This document shows, piece after piece, positions 43,550 through 53,469 of a DNA stretch of 64,000 bases; positions within the stretch are counted from its first letter, which is position 1; each line of letters begins with the position of its first letter. The notes under the pieces are model-generated. The model was given only the letters and a program-made list of their open reading frames with translations, ran no database searches and was not told the origin of the DNA. Source of the DNA: Rhodoferax sp. OV413 (GTDB lineage: Bacteria > Pseudomonadota > Gammaproteobacteria > Pseudomonadales > Pseudohongiellaceae); NCBI GenBank assembly GCA_943330915.2, contig CALQJO020000001.1, positions 48,418 to 112,417 on the forward strand. The letters are read 5' to 3'. Both the position numbers and the translations under genes were made by a program.

Positions 43550-44308
43550 ATGTCTGCGAATATTGGCAACGCAAGTCTGTTAACCAACAGAATCATTCTG
43601 GTCACAGGTGCTGGTGATGGTATCGGGAGAGCTGTTGCCATGGCGCTTGCACGCGCCGGCGCCAGAGTTATTCTTGTTGGCAGGACTCAAAGCAAGCTTG
43701 AGCAGGTATATGACAGCATCATGGCTGAGCATCTTATTGAACCAGTTATTCATCCTATGGATCTTGCAAGCGCTGTTGCTGATGACTATGAAGTATTGGG
43801 CAAGAGCGTTACGGAGCAGTTTGGAAGACTTGACGGTCTGCTGCACAATGCTGGCCAACTGGGTACCTTGGGGCCCTTGCAGTATACGCTTCCAGAAAAC
43901 TGGATGAAAATCATGCAGGTCAATGTCAATGCTGCGTTTTTACTGACAAGAGCTTTGCTCCCTGCGCTGTTAGCATCAGCTGATGCCCGCGTGTTGTTTA
44001 CATCATCATCGGTGGGGCGCAAAGGTCGAGCTTATTGGGGAGCATATGCGGTAAGCAAATTTGCTGTCGAGGGCATGATGCAAGTCCTTGCTGATGAGCT
44101 TGAGAATACCAGTAACATCAAAGTCAATAGCGTGAATCCCGGTGCAACCCGCACAGTTATGCGGGCAGATGCCTATCCTGCTGAGAATCCGGCAACATTG
44201 CCGACCGCTGAATCACTAGTACCTGCTTATGTGTTTCTGCTGTCTTCACAGTCGGCTGACATTAATGGCCAGGCTATTGATATTCGTGAATTACTGGAGA
44301 AACTCTAA
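43550..44308 (+). CDS. yciK: YciK-family SDR oxidoreductase
   Basis: 252 aa, ILVTGAGDGIGRAVAMALARAGA, LLHNAGQLG, SSSVGRKGRAYWGAYAVSKFAVEGMMQVLADE. Confidence 0.93.
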   Translation: MSANIGNASLLTNRIILVTGAGDGIGRAVAMALARAGARVILVGRTQSKLEQVYDSIMAEHLIEPVIHPMDLASAVADDYEVLGKSVTEQFGRLDGLLHNAGQLGTLGPLQYTLPENWMKIMQVNVNAAFLLTRALLPALLASADARVLFTSSSVGRKGRAYWGAYAVSKFAVEGMMQVLADELENTSNIKVNSVNPGATRTVMRADAYPAENPATLPTAESLVPAYVFLLSSQSADINGQAIDIRELLEKL

Positions 44309-44812
44309 TTGGCTGCGTAACTAAAAACCGGATGATCGCCCAGAATGACAATCTGGGAGAGCTGACCTTTTATCGTCACAAGCGCTCTAGTGAATATGAA
44401 CTTGATACCCCGGAGGCGCTGCTGTTTGCCCTGCTTTGTCCCATTCGTAATGCATTGTTTTATCAAAAGGTAATAGCAGCATCCTTGACCAACCCATTGA
44501 CAGAAGCCGGGAACCGCCAAAGGTTGTGCAGACAGTTCAGTCGGGAAGTCAGCGCAGTCTTACCAAGGGTGTAGCGATGGAAGGTTTGCACTACCACCAA
44601 GAAACACAGGATATGGACATCAGAGTCGGCAAATAATCCGCGCATAGCTTTGGATACTGGCTGTTGCACACTGATGAGTACCTAGGTGAAATCACATTTA
44701 AACGCAATCGCAGGTTTTCTGAGCAAGAGATGCAGTTCATGGAGTCGCTATTTCCATCGCTGATCAAGCCATTAGGCGAGAGACTCAAGTCTCAGCTGGG
44801 CGTGGAAGCCTG
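44309..44812 (+). pseudogene. Decayed GAF-like/GGDEF (diguanylate cyclase family) gene remnant
   Basis: Fragment 1 (44332-44574): LGELTFYRHKRSSEYELDTPEALLFALLCPIRNALFYQKVIAASLTNPLTEAGNRQRL (a DPLTGxGNR-type GGDEF entry), then a stop with no GGDEF core. Fragment 2 (to 44812): MEGLHYHQETQDMDIRVGK*SAHSFGYWLLHTDEYLGEITFKRNRRFSEQEMQFMESLFPSLIKPLGERL. The two fragments are homologous to each other. Confidence 0.6.
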
Positions 44813-44862
44813 ATCTGTTCGGAAAGGCTCAAGACCCGTCAGTCAGGCATCTCGGACAGCTA

Positions 44863-45675
44863 TTATGACTCGGAGCGTCGGGATGTGTGGCGCGTCGGTC
44901 TTTTCATAGCCGACGCAGACGGGGGCTCCATTCCAGCAGCTTCGTACAGCGTGATTATCTCCGGGGTTTTCATTTCGTAGAGTTGTCCTTTCTTAACTCT
45001 GCTGGGAATAAAAACCGGGCCGTACCGAACACGCTTGAGTCGGCTGACTTGCACGCCCTGCGACTCCCAGAGCTTACGAACTTCCCGGTTCCGACCTTCC
45101 ATGATCACCACGTGATACCAGCGATTGCGTCCCTCTCCGGCAAAAAACCTAACGTCTGTAAAACGACATAGATGTTCATCAATCATGACACCCTTGAGCA
45201 TGATCTTAAGCATGTCGTCGGTCACGTCTCCCATAATTCTGACTGCATACTCTCGATCAATGCCAGCCGATGGATGCATCAATTTGTTAGCCAATTCGCC
45301 ATCTGTGGTAAACAGCAAAAGCCCGCTGGTATTAAAATCCAGCCTGCCCACAGCAACCCAGCGCCCATGCTTGATCATGGGTAGATGATCGTAAACCGAT
45401 GGCCTGCCTTCCGGATCGCGCCTGGAGCAAATTTCGTTCTCCGGTTTGTTGTAGATCAGCACTCGCGGCACAACAGCATCGGGGCTGGCGTTAGCGACTT
45501 TCTTGCCATCCACAACCAAGCTGTCCTCAGCGCCTGCCCGGTCACCCAGGGTGGCGGTTTTGCCATTGATCTTTACCCGGCCTTGAGTTATCCAGTTTTC
45601 CATTTCACGGCGCGAGCCAAAACCGGCTCTGGCTAATACTTTCTGAATTTTTTCGTCCTGCACTGCATCAGTCAT
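44863..45675 (-). CDS. rluB: 23S rRNA pseudouridine synthase RluB-like
   Basis: S4 domain KIQKVLARAGFGSRREMENWITQGRVKINGK, VGRLDFNTSGLLLFTTDGELANKLMHPS. ATG at 45675 (MTDAVQDEKIQ) is preferred over the ORF-track start. Confidence 0.94.
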   Translation of the reverse strand: MTDAVQDEKIQKVLARAGFGSRREMENWITQGRVKINGKTATLGDRAGAEDSLVVDGKKVANASPDAVVPRVLIYNKPENEICSRRDPEGRPSVYDHLPMIKHGRWVAVGRLDFNTSGLLLFTTDGELANKLMHPSAGIDREYAVRIMGDVTDDMLKIMLKGVMIDEHLCRFTDVRFFAGEGRNRWYHVVIMEGRNREVRKLWESQGVQVSRLKRVRYGPVFIPSRVKKGQLYEMKTPEIITLYEAAGMEPPSASAMKRPTRHTSRRSES

Positions 45676-46480
45676 TGGTTTTTTCTCTGTGGTATCCCAG
45701 AATCTCATCGAGAGGTCTTTTTGCGAGTGCCATGGCTTCATCTTCATCCAGAAGTCCGCTTTGTACAAATTCGGTATCATCATGTAACTCAGGCCGAACA
45801 TCGGGTTCTTCTGGCAAAATCAATACTCTCCCGGCAAGGCTTTCACCCAGATCAAGTTCGGGATTGAGCTGATCAAGATCGCGTATCTCCGCGAGCGGCG
45901 GCAATTCCTGCAAACTTTTAAGATTAAAATAATCAAGAAACTGGCGTGTTGTTGCGAACATTGCTGGCCGGCCGGGTACATCGCGGTGGCCAACGATTCG
46001 CACCCATTCCCTGTCAAGCAATGTCCTGATGATAGTCGAGCTTACGGCTACTCCGCGGATTTCTTCGATATCACCACGAGTAATCGGCTGCCGATAAGCA
46101 ATCAACCCCAGAGTTTCAAGCAGTGCTCGAGTGTATCGCTGCGGCTTTTCTTCCGACAATCTGGAAATCCAGGGGCTTAAATGCTGACGCACCTGAAAGC
46201 GAAACCCCGAGGCAACTTCCTTCATCTCAAATCCACGCGACTGACAATCGGTCTGTATTTCATGCAGCGCTGCACGAATGCTCTCAGAATCCGGCCTTTC
46301 CGCTTCGATAAAAACATCACTCAAAGCCGCAATAGTCATCGGTCTGCCTGCCGCCAGTAACACACCCTCCAGGATCTGACGCAGAAGTTGATCATCAATA
46401 GTCCGGGCTTCATAGGTAATGGCTTCAAATGCTTCTTCAATACCGTCGGAATCCTGTTTTTCAAGGTTATGTTCTGTCAT
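45668..46480 (-). CDS. scpB: Segregation and condensation protein B
   Basis: LLRQILEGVLLAAGRPMTIAALSDVF, ETLGLIAYRQPITRGDIEEIRGV, GRPAMFATTRQFLDYFNLKSLQELPPL. Confidence 0.96.
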   Translation of the reverse strand: MTEHNLEKQDSDGIEEAFEAITYEARTIDDQLLRQILEGVLLAAGRPMTIAALSDVFIEAERPDSESIRAALHEIQTDCQSRGFEMKEVASGFRFQVRQHLSPWISRLSEEKPQRYTRALLETLGLIAYRQPITRGDIEEIRGVAVSSTIIRTLLDREWVRIVGHRDVPGRPAMFATTRQFLDYFNLKSLQELPPLAEIRDLDQLNPELDLGESLAGRVLILPEEPDVRPELHDDTEFVQSGLLDEDEAMALAKRPLDEILGYHREKTND

Positions 46481-47334
46481 TCGACACCTATAGCCGACTG
46501 GCTGCGCGCTTTGATGTGTATTGGTGCAAAGGGTTCGCTTTGTACGATATCCACCAAGGCGTCTTTGATGAGTTCCATGACCGCAAGAAATGTGACCACA
46601 ACCCCAAGACGCCCTTCTTCTCTCATTAACAACGATACCAGCGGTACAAAGCGTTCAGTTGATAGTCTTACCAGAATCTCAGCCATTTTCTCCCGTGTAG
46701 ATAGGGTTTCGCGTTGAATCTGATGATGCTCAAACATATCCGCTCTACGCAATGCCCCAGCCAGTGCCGCCAGAATTTCCTGTAGTTCTACTATAGGGTC
46801 GGGCGTGTGTCTCTCAAGCAGCGGTTCCTGCGCGCGTGCGAGATAGATATCGCGTTCAAGTCTGGGCAGTAAATCAATGTCCTCTGCAGCTTTTTTATAG
46901 CGTTCATATTCCTGCAAGCGACGAATCAGTTGTGCTCTGGGATCGTCTTCCTCTTCCTCATCCATACTGCTTCTGGGCAGCAACATTCTGGACTTGATTT
47001 CAGCCAGCATGGCCGCCATCACCAGATACTCTGCCGCTAACTCAAACTGATGTGACTCCATCAGATCAACATAAGCCATGTATTGTTCAGTGATAACCGA
47101 GACATCAATATCAAGGATATCAATATTCTGGCGCTTGATTAGATAAAGCAGCAAATCCAGCGGCCCTTCAAATGCCTCCAGAAATACTTCCAGTGCATCC
47201 GGGGGTATGTACAAATCATGAGGCAGCTGCGTCACGGCCTTGCCGGCAATGAAGGCAAACGGCATCTCATGCTGCGCGACCACTAAGTCTGCAGTATTGA
47301 TGTTTGTCTCCGGTAGTTGGACTCTTTCGCTCAT
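46477..47334 (-). CDS. scpA: Segregation and condensation protein A
   Basis: FEGPLDLLLYLIKRQNIDILDIDVSVITEQYMAYVDLM, AAEYLVMAAMLAEIKSRMLLP. Confidence 0.96.
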   Translation of the reverse strand: MSERVQLPETNINTADLVVAQHEMPFAFIAGKAVTQLPHDLYIPPDALEVFLEAFEGPLDLLLYLIKRQNIDILDIDVSVITEQYMAYVDLMESHQFELAAEYLVMAAMLAEIKSRMLLPRSSMDEEEEDDPRAQLIRRLQEYERYKKAAEDIDLLPRLERDIYLARAQEPLLERHTPDPIVELQEILAALAGALRRADMFEHHQIQRETLSTREKMAEILVRLSTERFVPLVSLLMREEGRLGVVVTFLAVMELIKDALVDIVQSEPFAPIHIKARSQSAIGVE

Positions 47335-47374
47335 CAGGACTTACCTGTCTGGTTGTCTATCGTTCATCAAAAAA

Positions 47375-48631
47375 TCATCTATAGTTCAAACCCATCGCTG
47401 CCCTCACCTCGGTGAGGGTTTCAACAGCATGCGACCTTGCGCGCTCACTGCCTTTGATCAGAATATTGCGTACTTCACCAGGATCCTGCTGATACTGAGC
47501 ACCGCGTTTCTGCATAGGCTCCAACTCGGCAACCACGGCATCGATCAGTGGCTTTTTACACGTCAGGCATCCAATCCCTGCGCTACGACAACCTTGTTGG
47601 ACCCAGTTTTTGGTGTCGGTATTTGAATAGACTTCATGAAGTTGCCAAACGGGACAGTTTTCGGGGTTACCGGCATCACTGAGCCGGATACGTGCAGGGT
47701 CCGTAGGCATGGTATTGATTTTTTTGATTAACCCGTCCACCGGTTCACGCAGCGATATCGTATTGCCGTACGACTTGGACATTTTCTGCCCGTCGAGTCC
47801 AGGCATCTTGGCAGCGGGTGTCAACAGAGCCTGCGGTTCAGCAAGAATCACTTTGCCACTGCCTTCCAGATAACCCATGACTCGTTCTCTGTCACTCAGC
47901 GACAGATTTTGTTGTTCTCTGATCAGTGTCTGTCCCTGGGCCAAGGCTTGATGATCGCCTTGCTGCTGAAAAGCTGTTCTGAGCAACAGAATATCTTTAG
48001 CTGCCTTTTTACCCATTTTTTTTATGGCAGCCAGTGCAAGCTGCTCATGATCAGCTTCGCGTCCGTACAGGTGGTTAAAGCGCCTTGCTATCTCACGGGT
48101 CAGTTCAACATGAGCAACCTGATCCGCCCCTACGGGCACAAAACCTGCCCGATAAATTAGAATGTCAGCACTCTGCAATAAGGGGTACCCCAGAAACCCG
48201 TAAGTTTCCAGATCTTTGTCTCTTAACTTGTCCTGTTGGTCTTTATAGCTTGGCACACGCTCTAACCAGCCAAGCGGCGTCATCATCGACAACAACAAAT
48301 GCAGCTCAGCATGTTCAGGGACACTTGACTGGATAAACAATGTCGCCTTTTCAGGATCAACACCGGCTGCAAGCCAGTCAATCACCATATTCATGACGCT
48401 TTCTTCGATGACACTGGGTGTTGCATAGTGCGTTGTCAATGCATGCCAATCGGCAACAAAATAGAAACTCTGATATTCATTCTGCAGTTGAACCCAATTC
48501 TTTAAGACACCGTGATAATGACCAAGGTGCAGAAGACCGGTAGGTCTCATACCTGATAACACACGCTTTTGTGAATCAACTGTAGACAAACCCTTATCCT
48601 CTCTTTTTGATGTTGGTGTTGACGATTGCAT
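47375..48631 (-). CDS. trpS: Tryptophanyl-tRNA synthetase
   Basis: 418 aa, SGMRPTGLLHLGHYHGVLKNW, GADQVAHVELTREIARRFN, KMSKSYGNTI. Confidence 0.97.
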   Translation of the reverse strand: MQSSTPTSKREDKGLSTVDSQKRVLSGMRPTGLLHLGHYHGVLKNWVQLQNEYQSFYFVADWHALTTHYATPSVIEESVMNMVIDWLAAGVDPEKATLFIQSSVPEHAELHLLLSMMTPLGWLERVPSYKDQQDKLRDKDLETYGFLGYPLLQSADILIYRAGFVPVGADQVAHVELTREIARRFNHLYGREADHEQLALAAIKKMGKKAAKDILLLRTAFQQQGDHQALAQGQTLIREQQNLSLSDRERVMGYLEGSGKVILAEPQALLTPAAKMPGLDGQKMSKSYGNTISLREPVDGLIKKINTMPTDPARIRLSDAGNPENCPVWQLHEVYSNTDTKNWVQQGCRSAGIGCLTCKKPLIDAVVAELEPMQKRGAQYQQDPGEVRNILIKGSERARSHAVETLTEVRAAMGLNYR

Positions 48632-48761
48632 TTGCTAAGAATGCGAACAGGGATGTCCCGTTTCTAGCAAAATTCAGTGCAGGTATTATTGCACAACTGA
48701 TCTTGACTGATGGCGTTTAAAATATTTTCGCGATGGCACTTAACCCAAACTGGAGATGTAT

Positions 48762-49382
48762 CTATTGAAACGGAGTTGGGTCGCCGAGACCGATACGAAT
48801 TACAACGGGGATGCCGTCTACCAGATCGACTACTGTTGAGGGTTCAAGACCGCAAGATCCGCTATCGATAATAAGGTCAACTTGTTTATCCAGAATATCT
48901 TCGATTTCATAGATATCCGAGAGCGGTTGATCATCGCCTGGCATAATCAGACTGGTGCTCATCAGCGGCTCTCCCACCGCATCCAGCAGGGCCCTGCTCA
49001 CCGGGTGTGCAGGCACCCTGAGGCCTATAGTCTTTCTTTTTGGATGCATAAGCCGTCTTGGCACGTCCGCTGTCGCTTCGAGAATAAATGTGTATGGACC
49101 GGGTGTGTATGCTTTGAGCAGTCTATAGGCGCTGTTGCTGACTTTGGCATAGGTTGCAATTGCAGATAAGTCGGCGCACATCAGTGTGAGGTTGTGTTTG
49201 TCATTTAATTGTCTGATGCGGCGAATTCGCTCGAGAGCATTCTTGTCACCCATATGGCAGGCGAATGCGTAGGTTGAGTCCGTTGGGTACACGATGACTC
49301 CGCCATCCAAGAGGCATTGTGCTGCCTGCCGAATCAATCGGGATTCAGGGTTCTGCGGATGTATAACAAGCGTTTGAGCCAT
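48762..49382 (-). CDS. YciO/Sua5 family threonylcarbamoyl-AMP synthase-like protein
   Basis: 206 aa, GGVIVYPTDSTYAFACHMGDKNALERIRRIRQL, PGPYTFILEATADVPRRLMHPKRKTIGLRVPAHP. Confidence 0.9.
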   Translation of the reverse strand: MAQTLVIHPQNPESRLIRQAAQCLLDGGVIVYPTDSTYAFACHMGDKNALERIRRIRQLNDKHNLTLMCADLSAIATYAKVSNSAYRLLKAYTPGPYTFILEATADVPRRLMHPKRKTIGLRVPAHPVSRALLDAVGEPLMSTSLIMPGDDQPLSDIYEIEDILDKQVDLIIDSGSCGLEPSTVVDLVDGIPVVIRIGLGDPTPFQ

Positions 49383-49549
49383 GCGCGTGACTTTAAAAGC
49401 AGTGAAGACAGAATTGCCAAAGAATAACGTTGAGAGCGGTCTACGAGGCGGCGGACAATATCAGGACAATGTGGGATTGTCGACCTATAGGATTCGTTGT
49501 ATTTTGCCAAGCTCGATTATACAAACATGTCTTGAGTTTAGGAGTCCCG

Positions 49550-49849
49550 ATGTTTTACGCCATAATCAGTGAAGATGTTCAAAATAGCCTTCCACTGCGT
49601 CTGCCCTCGCGCCCCCAGCATCTGGCGCGACTTGAAGTGTTGCAGCAGGAAGGCAGGCTGCTGCTTGCAGGCCCCTTTCCTGCAATTGATTCAGACAGTC
49701 CAGGAGATGCCGGATTCACAGGCAGCTTGATCGTCGCGGCGTTTGACTCATTGGAAGCTGCTTGTACCTGGGCTGATGCGGATCCTTATAGGGCGGCTGG
49801 CGTTTACAAACATGTGACAGTCAAGCCGTTCAAAAGGGTTTTGCCCTGA
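49550..49849 (+). CDS. YciI-like protein
   Basis: [45 protein letters not shown]...[29 protein letters not shown]; preceded by AGGAG. The ORF-track start is too long. Confidence 0.92.
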   Translation: MFYAIISEDVQNSLPLRLPSRPQHLARLEVLQQEGRLLLAGPFPAIDSDSPGDAGFTGSLIVAAFDSLEAACTWADADPYRAAGVYKHVTVKPFKRVLP

Positions 49850-49861
49850 CCCGAACTTTTC

Positions 49862-50464
49862 TCAGGGAATTGGCGCGGGTCTTAGCCCCGGGAAATTTTC
49901 ATCCAGTGCTGCATTCCATCGCGCCAGATCCTCGGCTTTTTGTGTCCACAGATCAGATATGTCACCTGTTATGACGATACTTTGAATCCGATCGCCACGT
50001 CGAATTTGATTAACGACTTGCATACCGCTGGTTACCACGCCAAACACTGAGTGAATACCATCAAGATGCGGCGTTGCAACATGTGTGATAAAAAACTGGC
50101 TGCCATCTGTACCTGGACCTGCGTTGGCAGTGGAGATCACTCCGGGTCTGTTATGTCTCAGATTAGTCTCACCGGCAAAGCGGTAACCCGGGCTGCCGGT
50201 GCCATCTCCTTCAGGGTCTCCGCCCTGGATCATAAAGCGGTTTTCAACCCGGTGAAATGTCAATCCGTCGTAGAAACCTCTGTGAGATAGATTCACAAAA
50301 TTTGCAACGCTGGTCGGTGCTGCCTGTTGATTCAGCTCCAGTATAATTTCTCCCTTGTTCGTTATAATCAGTGCTGTCAGTGATTGTGCAGCCGCACTCG
50401 GCGTGCTGAAGATAAACGTCAGTAAAAGATAGCTGCCCAGTATCACTTTGGGGAAAATACTCAT
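49862..50464 (-). CDS. Peptidyl-prolyl cis-trans isomerase (cyclophilin, exported)
   Basis: 200 aa, signal peptide, FHRVENRFMIQGGDPEGDGTGSPGYRF, GSQFFITHVATPHLDGIHSVFG. Confidence 0.94.
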   Translation of the reverse strand: MSIFPKVILGSYLLLTFIFSTPSAAAQSLTALIITNKGEIILELNQQAAPTSVANFVNLSHRGFYDGLTFHRVENRFMIQGGDPEGDGTGSPGYRFAGETNLRHNRPGVISTANAGPGTDGSQFFITHVATPHLDGIHSVFGVVTSGMQVVNQIRRGDRIQSIVITGDISDLWTQKAEDLARWNAALDENFPGLRPAPIP

Positions 50465-50540
50465 AAGCTTTATGCCTTGAAAAATGTCAAATTGAAATTC
50501 CTGTTCAAGTCTAACGATAAGTCTGTGTACCAGCTTTATG

Positions 50541-51311
50541 TTAACTATCCTTAAGAAAAAGTGTTACTGGGGCATGGTCAGAAAAAAATTGATCAGTATG
50601 GATAGTGACGTCCACTACTTTGGATGACAGGTCTGGTGTAATCACCGGATAGTCCAGTCGCCATCCCACATTGTTGTTTCGAGCCTGCCCTCTGTTCGAC
50701 CACCAACTGTATTGATCTGGTTGTTGATTGACTAGCCTGAAAGCATCAACGTATCCGGTCTCATAAAACAGCCGGTCAAGCCACGCGCGTTCTTCCGGCA
50801 AAAAACCAGGATTTTTCTGATTAGCTTTCCAGTTTTTCAGATCGACGGCCTTGTGGCACATATTCCAGTCGCCGCAAATAACAAAACTTCGACCGCTGTT
50901 TCTCAAGTGCAGCAGATGCAGATAAAACTTCTCCAGAAACTGTAACTTGATCTGTTGCCGTTCATTACTGCTCGAACCAGATGGCATATACAGCGAAATG
51001 ACACTTAACTGATCAAAATCAGCCTGAAGATACCGGCCTTCGAGGTCTGCGATGTCCCACCCAAAACCTTTGGTTACAAGATCGGGCCTGCGTTTGGAAA
51101 AAATTGCAGTTCCAGAGTAGCCTTTTTTTTCAGCGTCAAAAAAATAACGGTGATAGTTGTCAGGAGAAAAGACTGTATCTGATAACTGAGACTCATGAGC
51201 TTTGGTTTCCTGGAGGCAAAGAACGTCAGGCGATTGCAGTGCCATCCAGTTAAAGAAACCTTTACGGGCTGCTGAGCGTATCCCGTTGCAATTGAGCGAG
51301 CTTATCAGCAT
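50541..51311 (-). CDS. Exodeoxyribonuclease III family (XthA)
   Basis: 256 aa, SLNCNGIRSAARKGFFNWMALQSPDVLCLQETKA, GDWNMCHKAVDLKNWK, SDHAPV. Confidence 0.93.
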   Translation of the reverse strand: MLISSLNCNGIRSAARKGFFNWMALQSPDVLCLQETKAHESQLSDTVFSPDNYHRYFFDAEKKGYSGTAIFSKRRPDLVTKGFGWDIADLEGRYLQADFDQLSVISLYMPSGSSSNERQQIKLQFLEKFYLHLLHLRNSGRSFVICGDWNMCHKAVDLKNWKANQKNPGFLPEERAWLDRLFYETGYVDAFRLVNQQPDQYSWWSNRGQARNNNVGWRLDYPVITPDLSSKVVDVTIHTDQFFSDHAPVTLFLKDS

Positions 51312-51561
51312 TTTTATTGATGACTCTATTTCAGGATTGCCAAAAATTGTTACCTAGCGATGTTGTTCAAGGTTTGCGTGGGTTGTTTTGGATCGTTTTG
51401 TCGTAATAATGTTACTTTTTATCGTCTAATTGTGCATTTCTGAAAATAAGTGTTACCTTTATGCCCGTGTAGTGTTACGATGCGCAGCGTTACCGAGGCC
51501 CACAAAGCTTTGTGTATCAACCAAGCCAAGAATACGTTTAAAACCCACAAGGAGATAGAAC

Positions 51562-51663
51562 ATGAGCGAATTAATCATCAGTGCAAGAGCTGCACTTGTC
51601 ACAGCAGCAATCGTAACAGCATCAGTCGCTGTACCAGTGTTGACCATATTGGCAGCCAATTAA
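51562..51663 (+). CDS. Small hydrophobic protein, 33 aa (unknown)
   Basis: MSELIISARAALVTAAIVTASVAVPVLTILAAN*. AAGGAG with about 7-nt spacing; isolated between xthA and moaB; absent from the ORF track (<60 aa). Confidence 0.5.
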   Translation: MSELIISARAALVTAAIVTASVAVPVLTILAAN

Positions 51664-51807
51664 TTCTTTGACCTCGCAAGCCTGATCTTTTGAGAGGCTT
51701 GCTGTCTGAAATCGGGTAGTCGCTTGACGATACCCCGATCCGGGGCGTAATGATCAGTAACACTGCATTGGCCTTGAGTTTTTAATCCCCGCACAGATGG
51801 TTCATTT

Positions 51808-51850
51808 CAGCCTCGCCAGATTGATTTGGCGAGGCTGAAGTTTTCTATTC
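51808..51850 (+). terminator. Hairpin terminator (possibly bidirectional) near the moaB 3' end
   Basis: CAGCCTCGCCA/TGGCGAGGCTG stem followed on + by AAGTTTTCTATT. Confidence 0.65.
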
Positions 51851-52354
51851 TAGCTTTTTAAGCTTGTCGACAAAATTGCAGGGTTTATGTCGGCTATCCA
51901 GTTGGTGGGAAATGATACCTTCCCAGGCCGTTCTGCAAGCACCAGTTGAACCCGGAACACAGAAAACAATCGTCTGGTTACTCAAGCCTGCAAAGGCTCT
52001 GGACTGAATAGTTGAACTGCCGATCTCTGCATGCGACAGATAACGGAATGTTTCACCAAATCCGTCAATACTCGAGTCAAGCAAAGGCGTTACAGATCTG
52101 ACTGTGTTATCGCGATGCGTAAAACCTGTACCGCCCGTTAATAGGATCGCTTGAACCTGATCATTGGCCACACACGTTGCAACCAGAGCACGAAGCTTGT
52201 AGGTATCGTCTTTGACAATATACTTGTTGACTACTATGTGTCCTGCCGCAAGCAATTGCTCAACTAGGTATCTACCGGAGCTGTCCGTCTCCTCCGTGCG
52301 GGTATCGGATACAGTTATAACCACCGCGTTTACTGGGATGAATCCATTACTCAT
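51845..52354 (-). CDS. moaB: Molybdenum cofactor biosynthesis protein B
   Basis: 169 aa, TVSDTRTEETDSSGRYLVEQLLAAGH, ILLTGGTGFTHRDNT, FCVPGSTGACRTAWE. Confidence 0.95.
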   Translation of the reverse strand: MSNGFIPVNAVVITVSDTRTEETDSSGRYLVEQLLAAGHIVVNKYIVKDDTYKLRALVATCVANDQVQAILLTGGTGFTHRDNTVRSVTPLLDSSIDGFGETFRYLSHAEIGSSTIQSRAFAGLSNQTIVFCVPGSTGACRTAWEGIISHQLDSRHKPCNFVDKLKKLE

Positions 52355-52363
52355 AAGTGACTG

Positions 52364-53449
52364 TCAGCCTCCGGTCATGTTCATAAGACGAACGGGTTGT
52401 GCATAATCACTTTCATAAAAGTGATGTCGTTCCGGTTTTAAATCCATCGCGGCAACAATAGCTCGTTTGAGTTCTACAGAGACTGGATTCTCTTCAGAAA
52501 ATTCAAGTTGAGCCAGCTCATCTTTAAGCAGATATTGCTGGTTGTCTGCCCGCAGAATTTGCCTGAGGTCTGAGGAGTGTTCGTTGCCAAGACATAGTAG
52601 CAATCTTCCTTCCACTGTCATTCTGACTCGATTGCAATCTGCGCAAAAGTTATGAGACATCGGAGAAATGAATCCAATTTTGCTGCGCTGTCCCGGAATA
52701 CTGAAGTAACGAGAAGGTCCTGCGGTGCTTTCAGATGTGCTTTGCAAGGCATAATGAAGACTGATTTGCTCTTTTACCCAATCATTGCTGCATACAGTTT
52801 CTTCTCGCAGATGATCAGACGCTTGCCCCAACGGCATTTCTTCGATGAACGCGATATCGAGTCCACGCTCAACGGCGAAGTCAGTCAAGGCTAAAACCTC
52901 ATCATCGTTATAGCCTTTCATGATGACAGCATTCAGTCGGATGCGGTCGAAACTGCATTGGCGCGCAGCTTCAATCCCTGCCAGCACCTTGTCCAGGCGA
53001 CCTACACGTGTAATTCTCTTGAATCTTTCTGCATCGAGACTGTCGATGCTGATGTTGATGCGATTGACCCCGGCATCGCGTAGCGGTGCAGCTAACTGCT
53101 CAAGCTGCGAGCCATTGGTCGTAATCAATAACTCGCGCAACGCGGGCAAACGTCCCAATGCACGGACAAGTGCCATGACATTGTTTCGTACAAGTGGTTC
53201 GCCCCCAGTCAGGCGCAAACGAGTTACCCCGAGTTCAGTAAAGGCTCTGCCTACCTGGTATATCTCTTCAAGTGTCAGTACGTCCTTTCGCGGAAGAAAG
53301 GTCATTTCTTCCGTCATGCAGTACACGCATCTGAAATCGCAACGGTCAGTGACGGACAGGCGGACGTAGTCGATATGCCGGCCGAATTTGTCGATCAACT
53401 TTGTTGAAGATGCTGGTGACATTGATAGGTTGTTCTTAACTGTTTTCAT
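52364..53449 (-). CDS. moaA: GTP 3',8-cyclase
   Basis: 361 aa, RLSVTDRCDFRCVYCM radical-SAM motif, TRLRLTGGEPLVR, SHNFCADCNRVRMT. Confidence 0.98.
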   Translation of the reverse strand: MKTVKNNLSMSPASSTKLIDKFGRHIDYVRLSVTDRCDFRCVYCMTEEMTFLPRKDVLTLEEIYQVGRAFTELGVTRLRLTGGEPLVRNNVMALVRALGRLPALRELLITTNGSQLEQLAAPLRDAGVNRINISIDSLDAERFKRITRVGRLDKVLAGIEAARQCSFDRIRLNAVIMKGYNDDEVLALTDFAVERGLDIAFIEEMPLGQASDHLREETVCSNDWVKEQISLHYALQSTSESTAGPSRYFSIPGQRSKIGFISPMSHNFCADCNRVRMTVEGRLLLCLGNEHSSDLRQILRADNQQYLLKDELAQLEFSEENPVSVELKRAIVAAMDLKPERHHFYESDYAQPVRLMNMTGG

Positions 53450-53469
53450 GCTTGTAGTCTGAAATTGTG

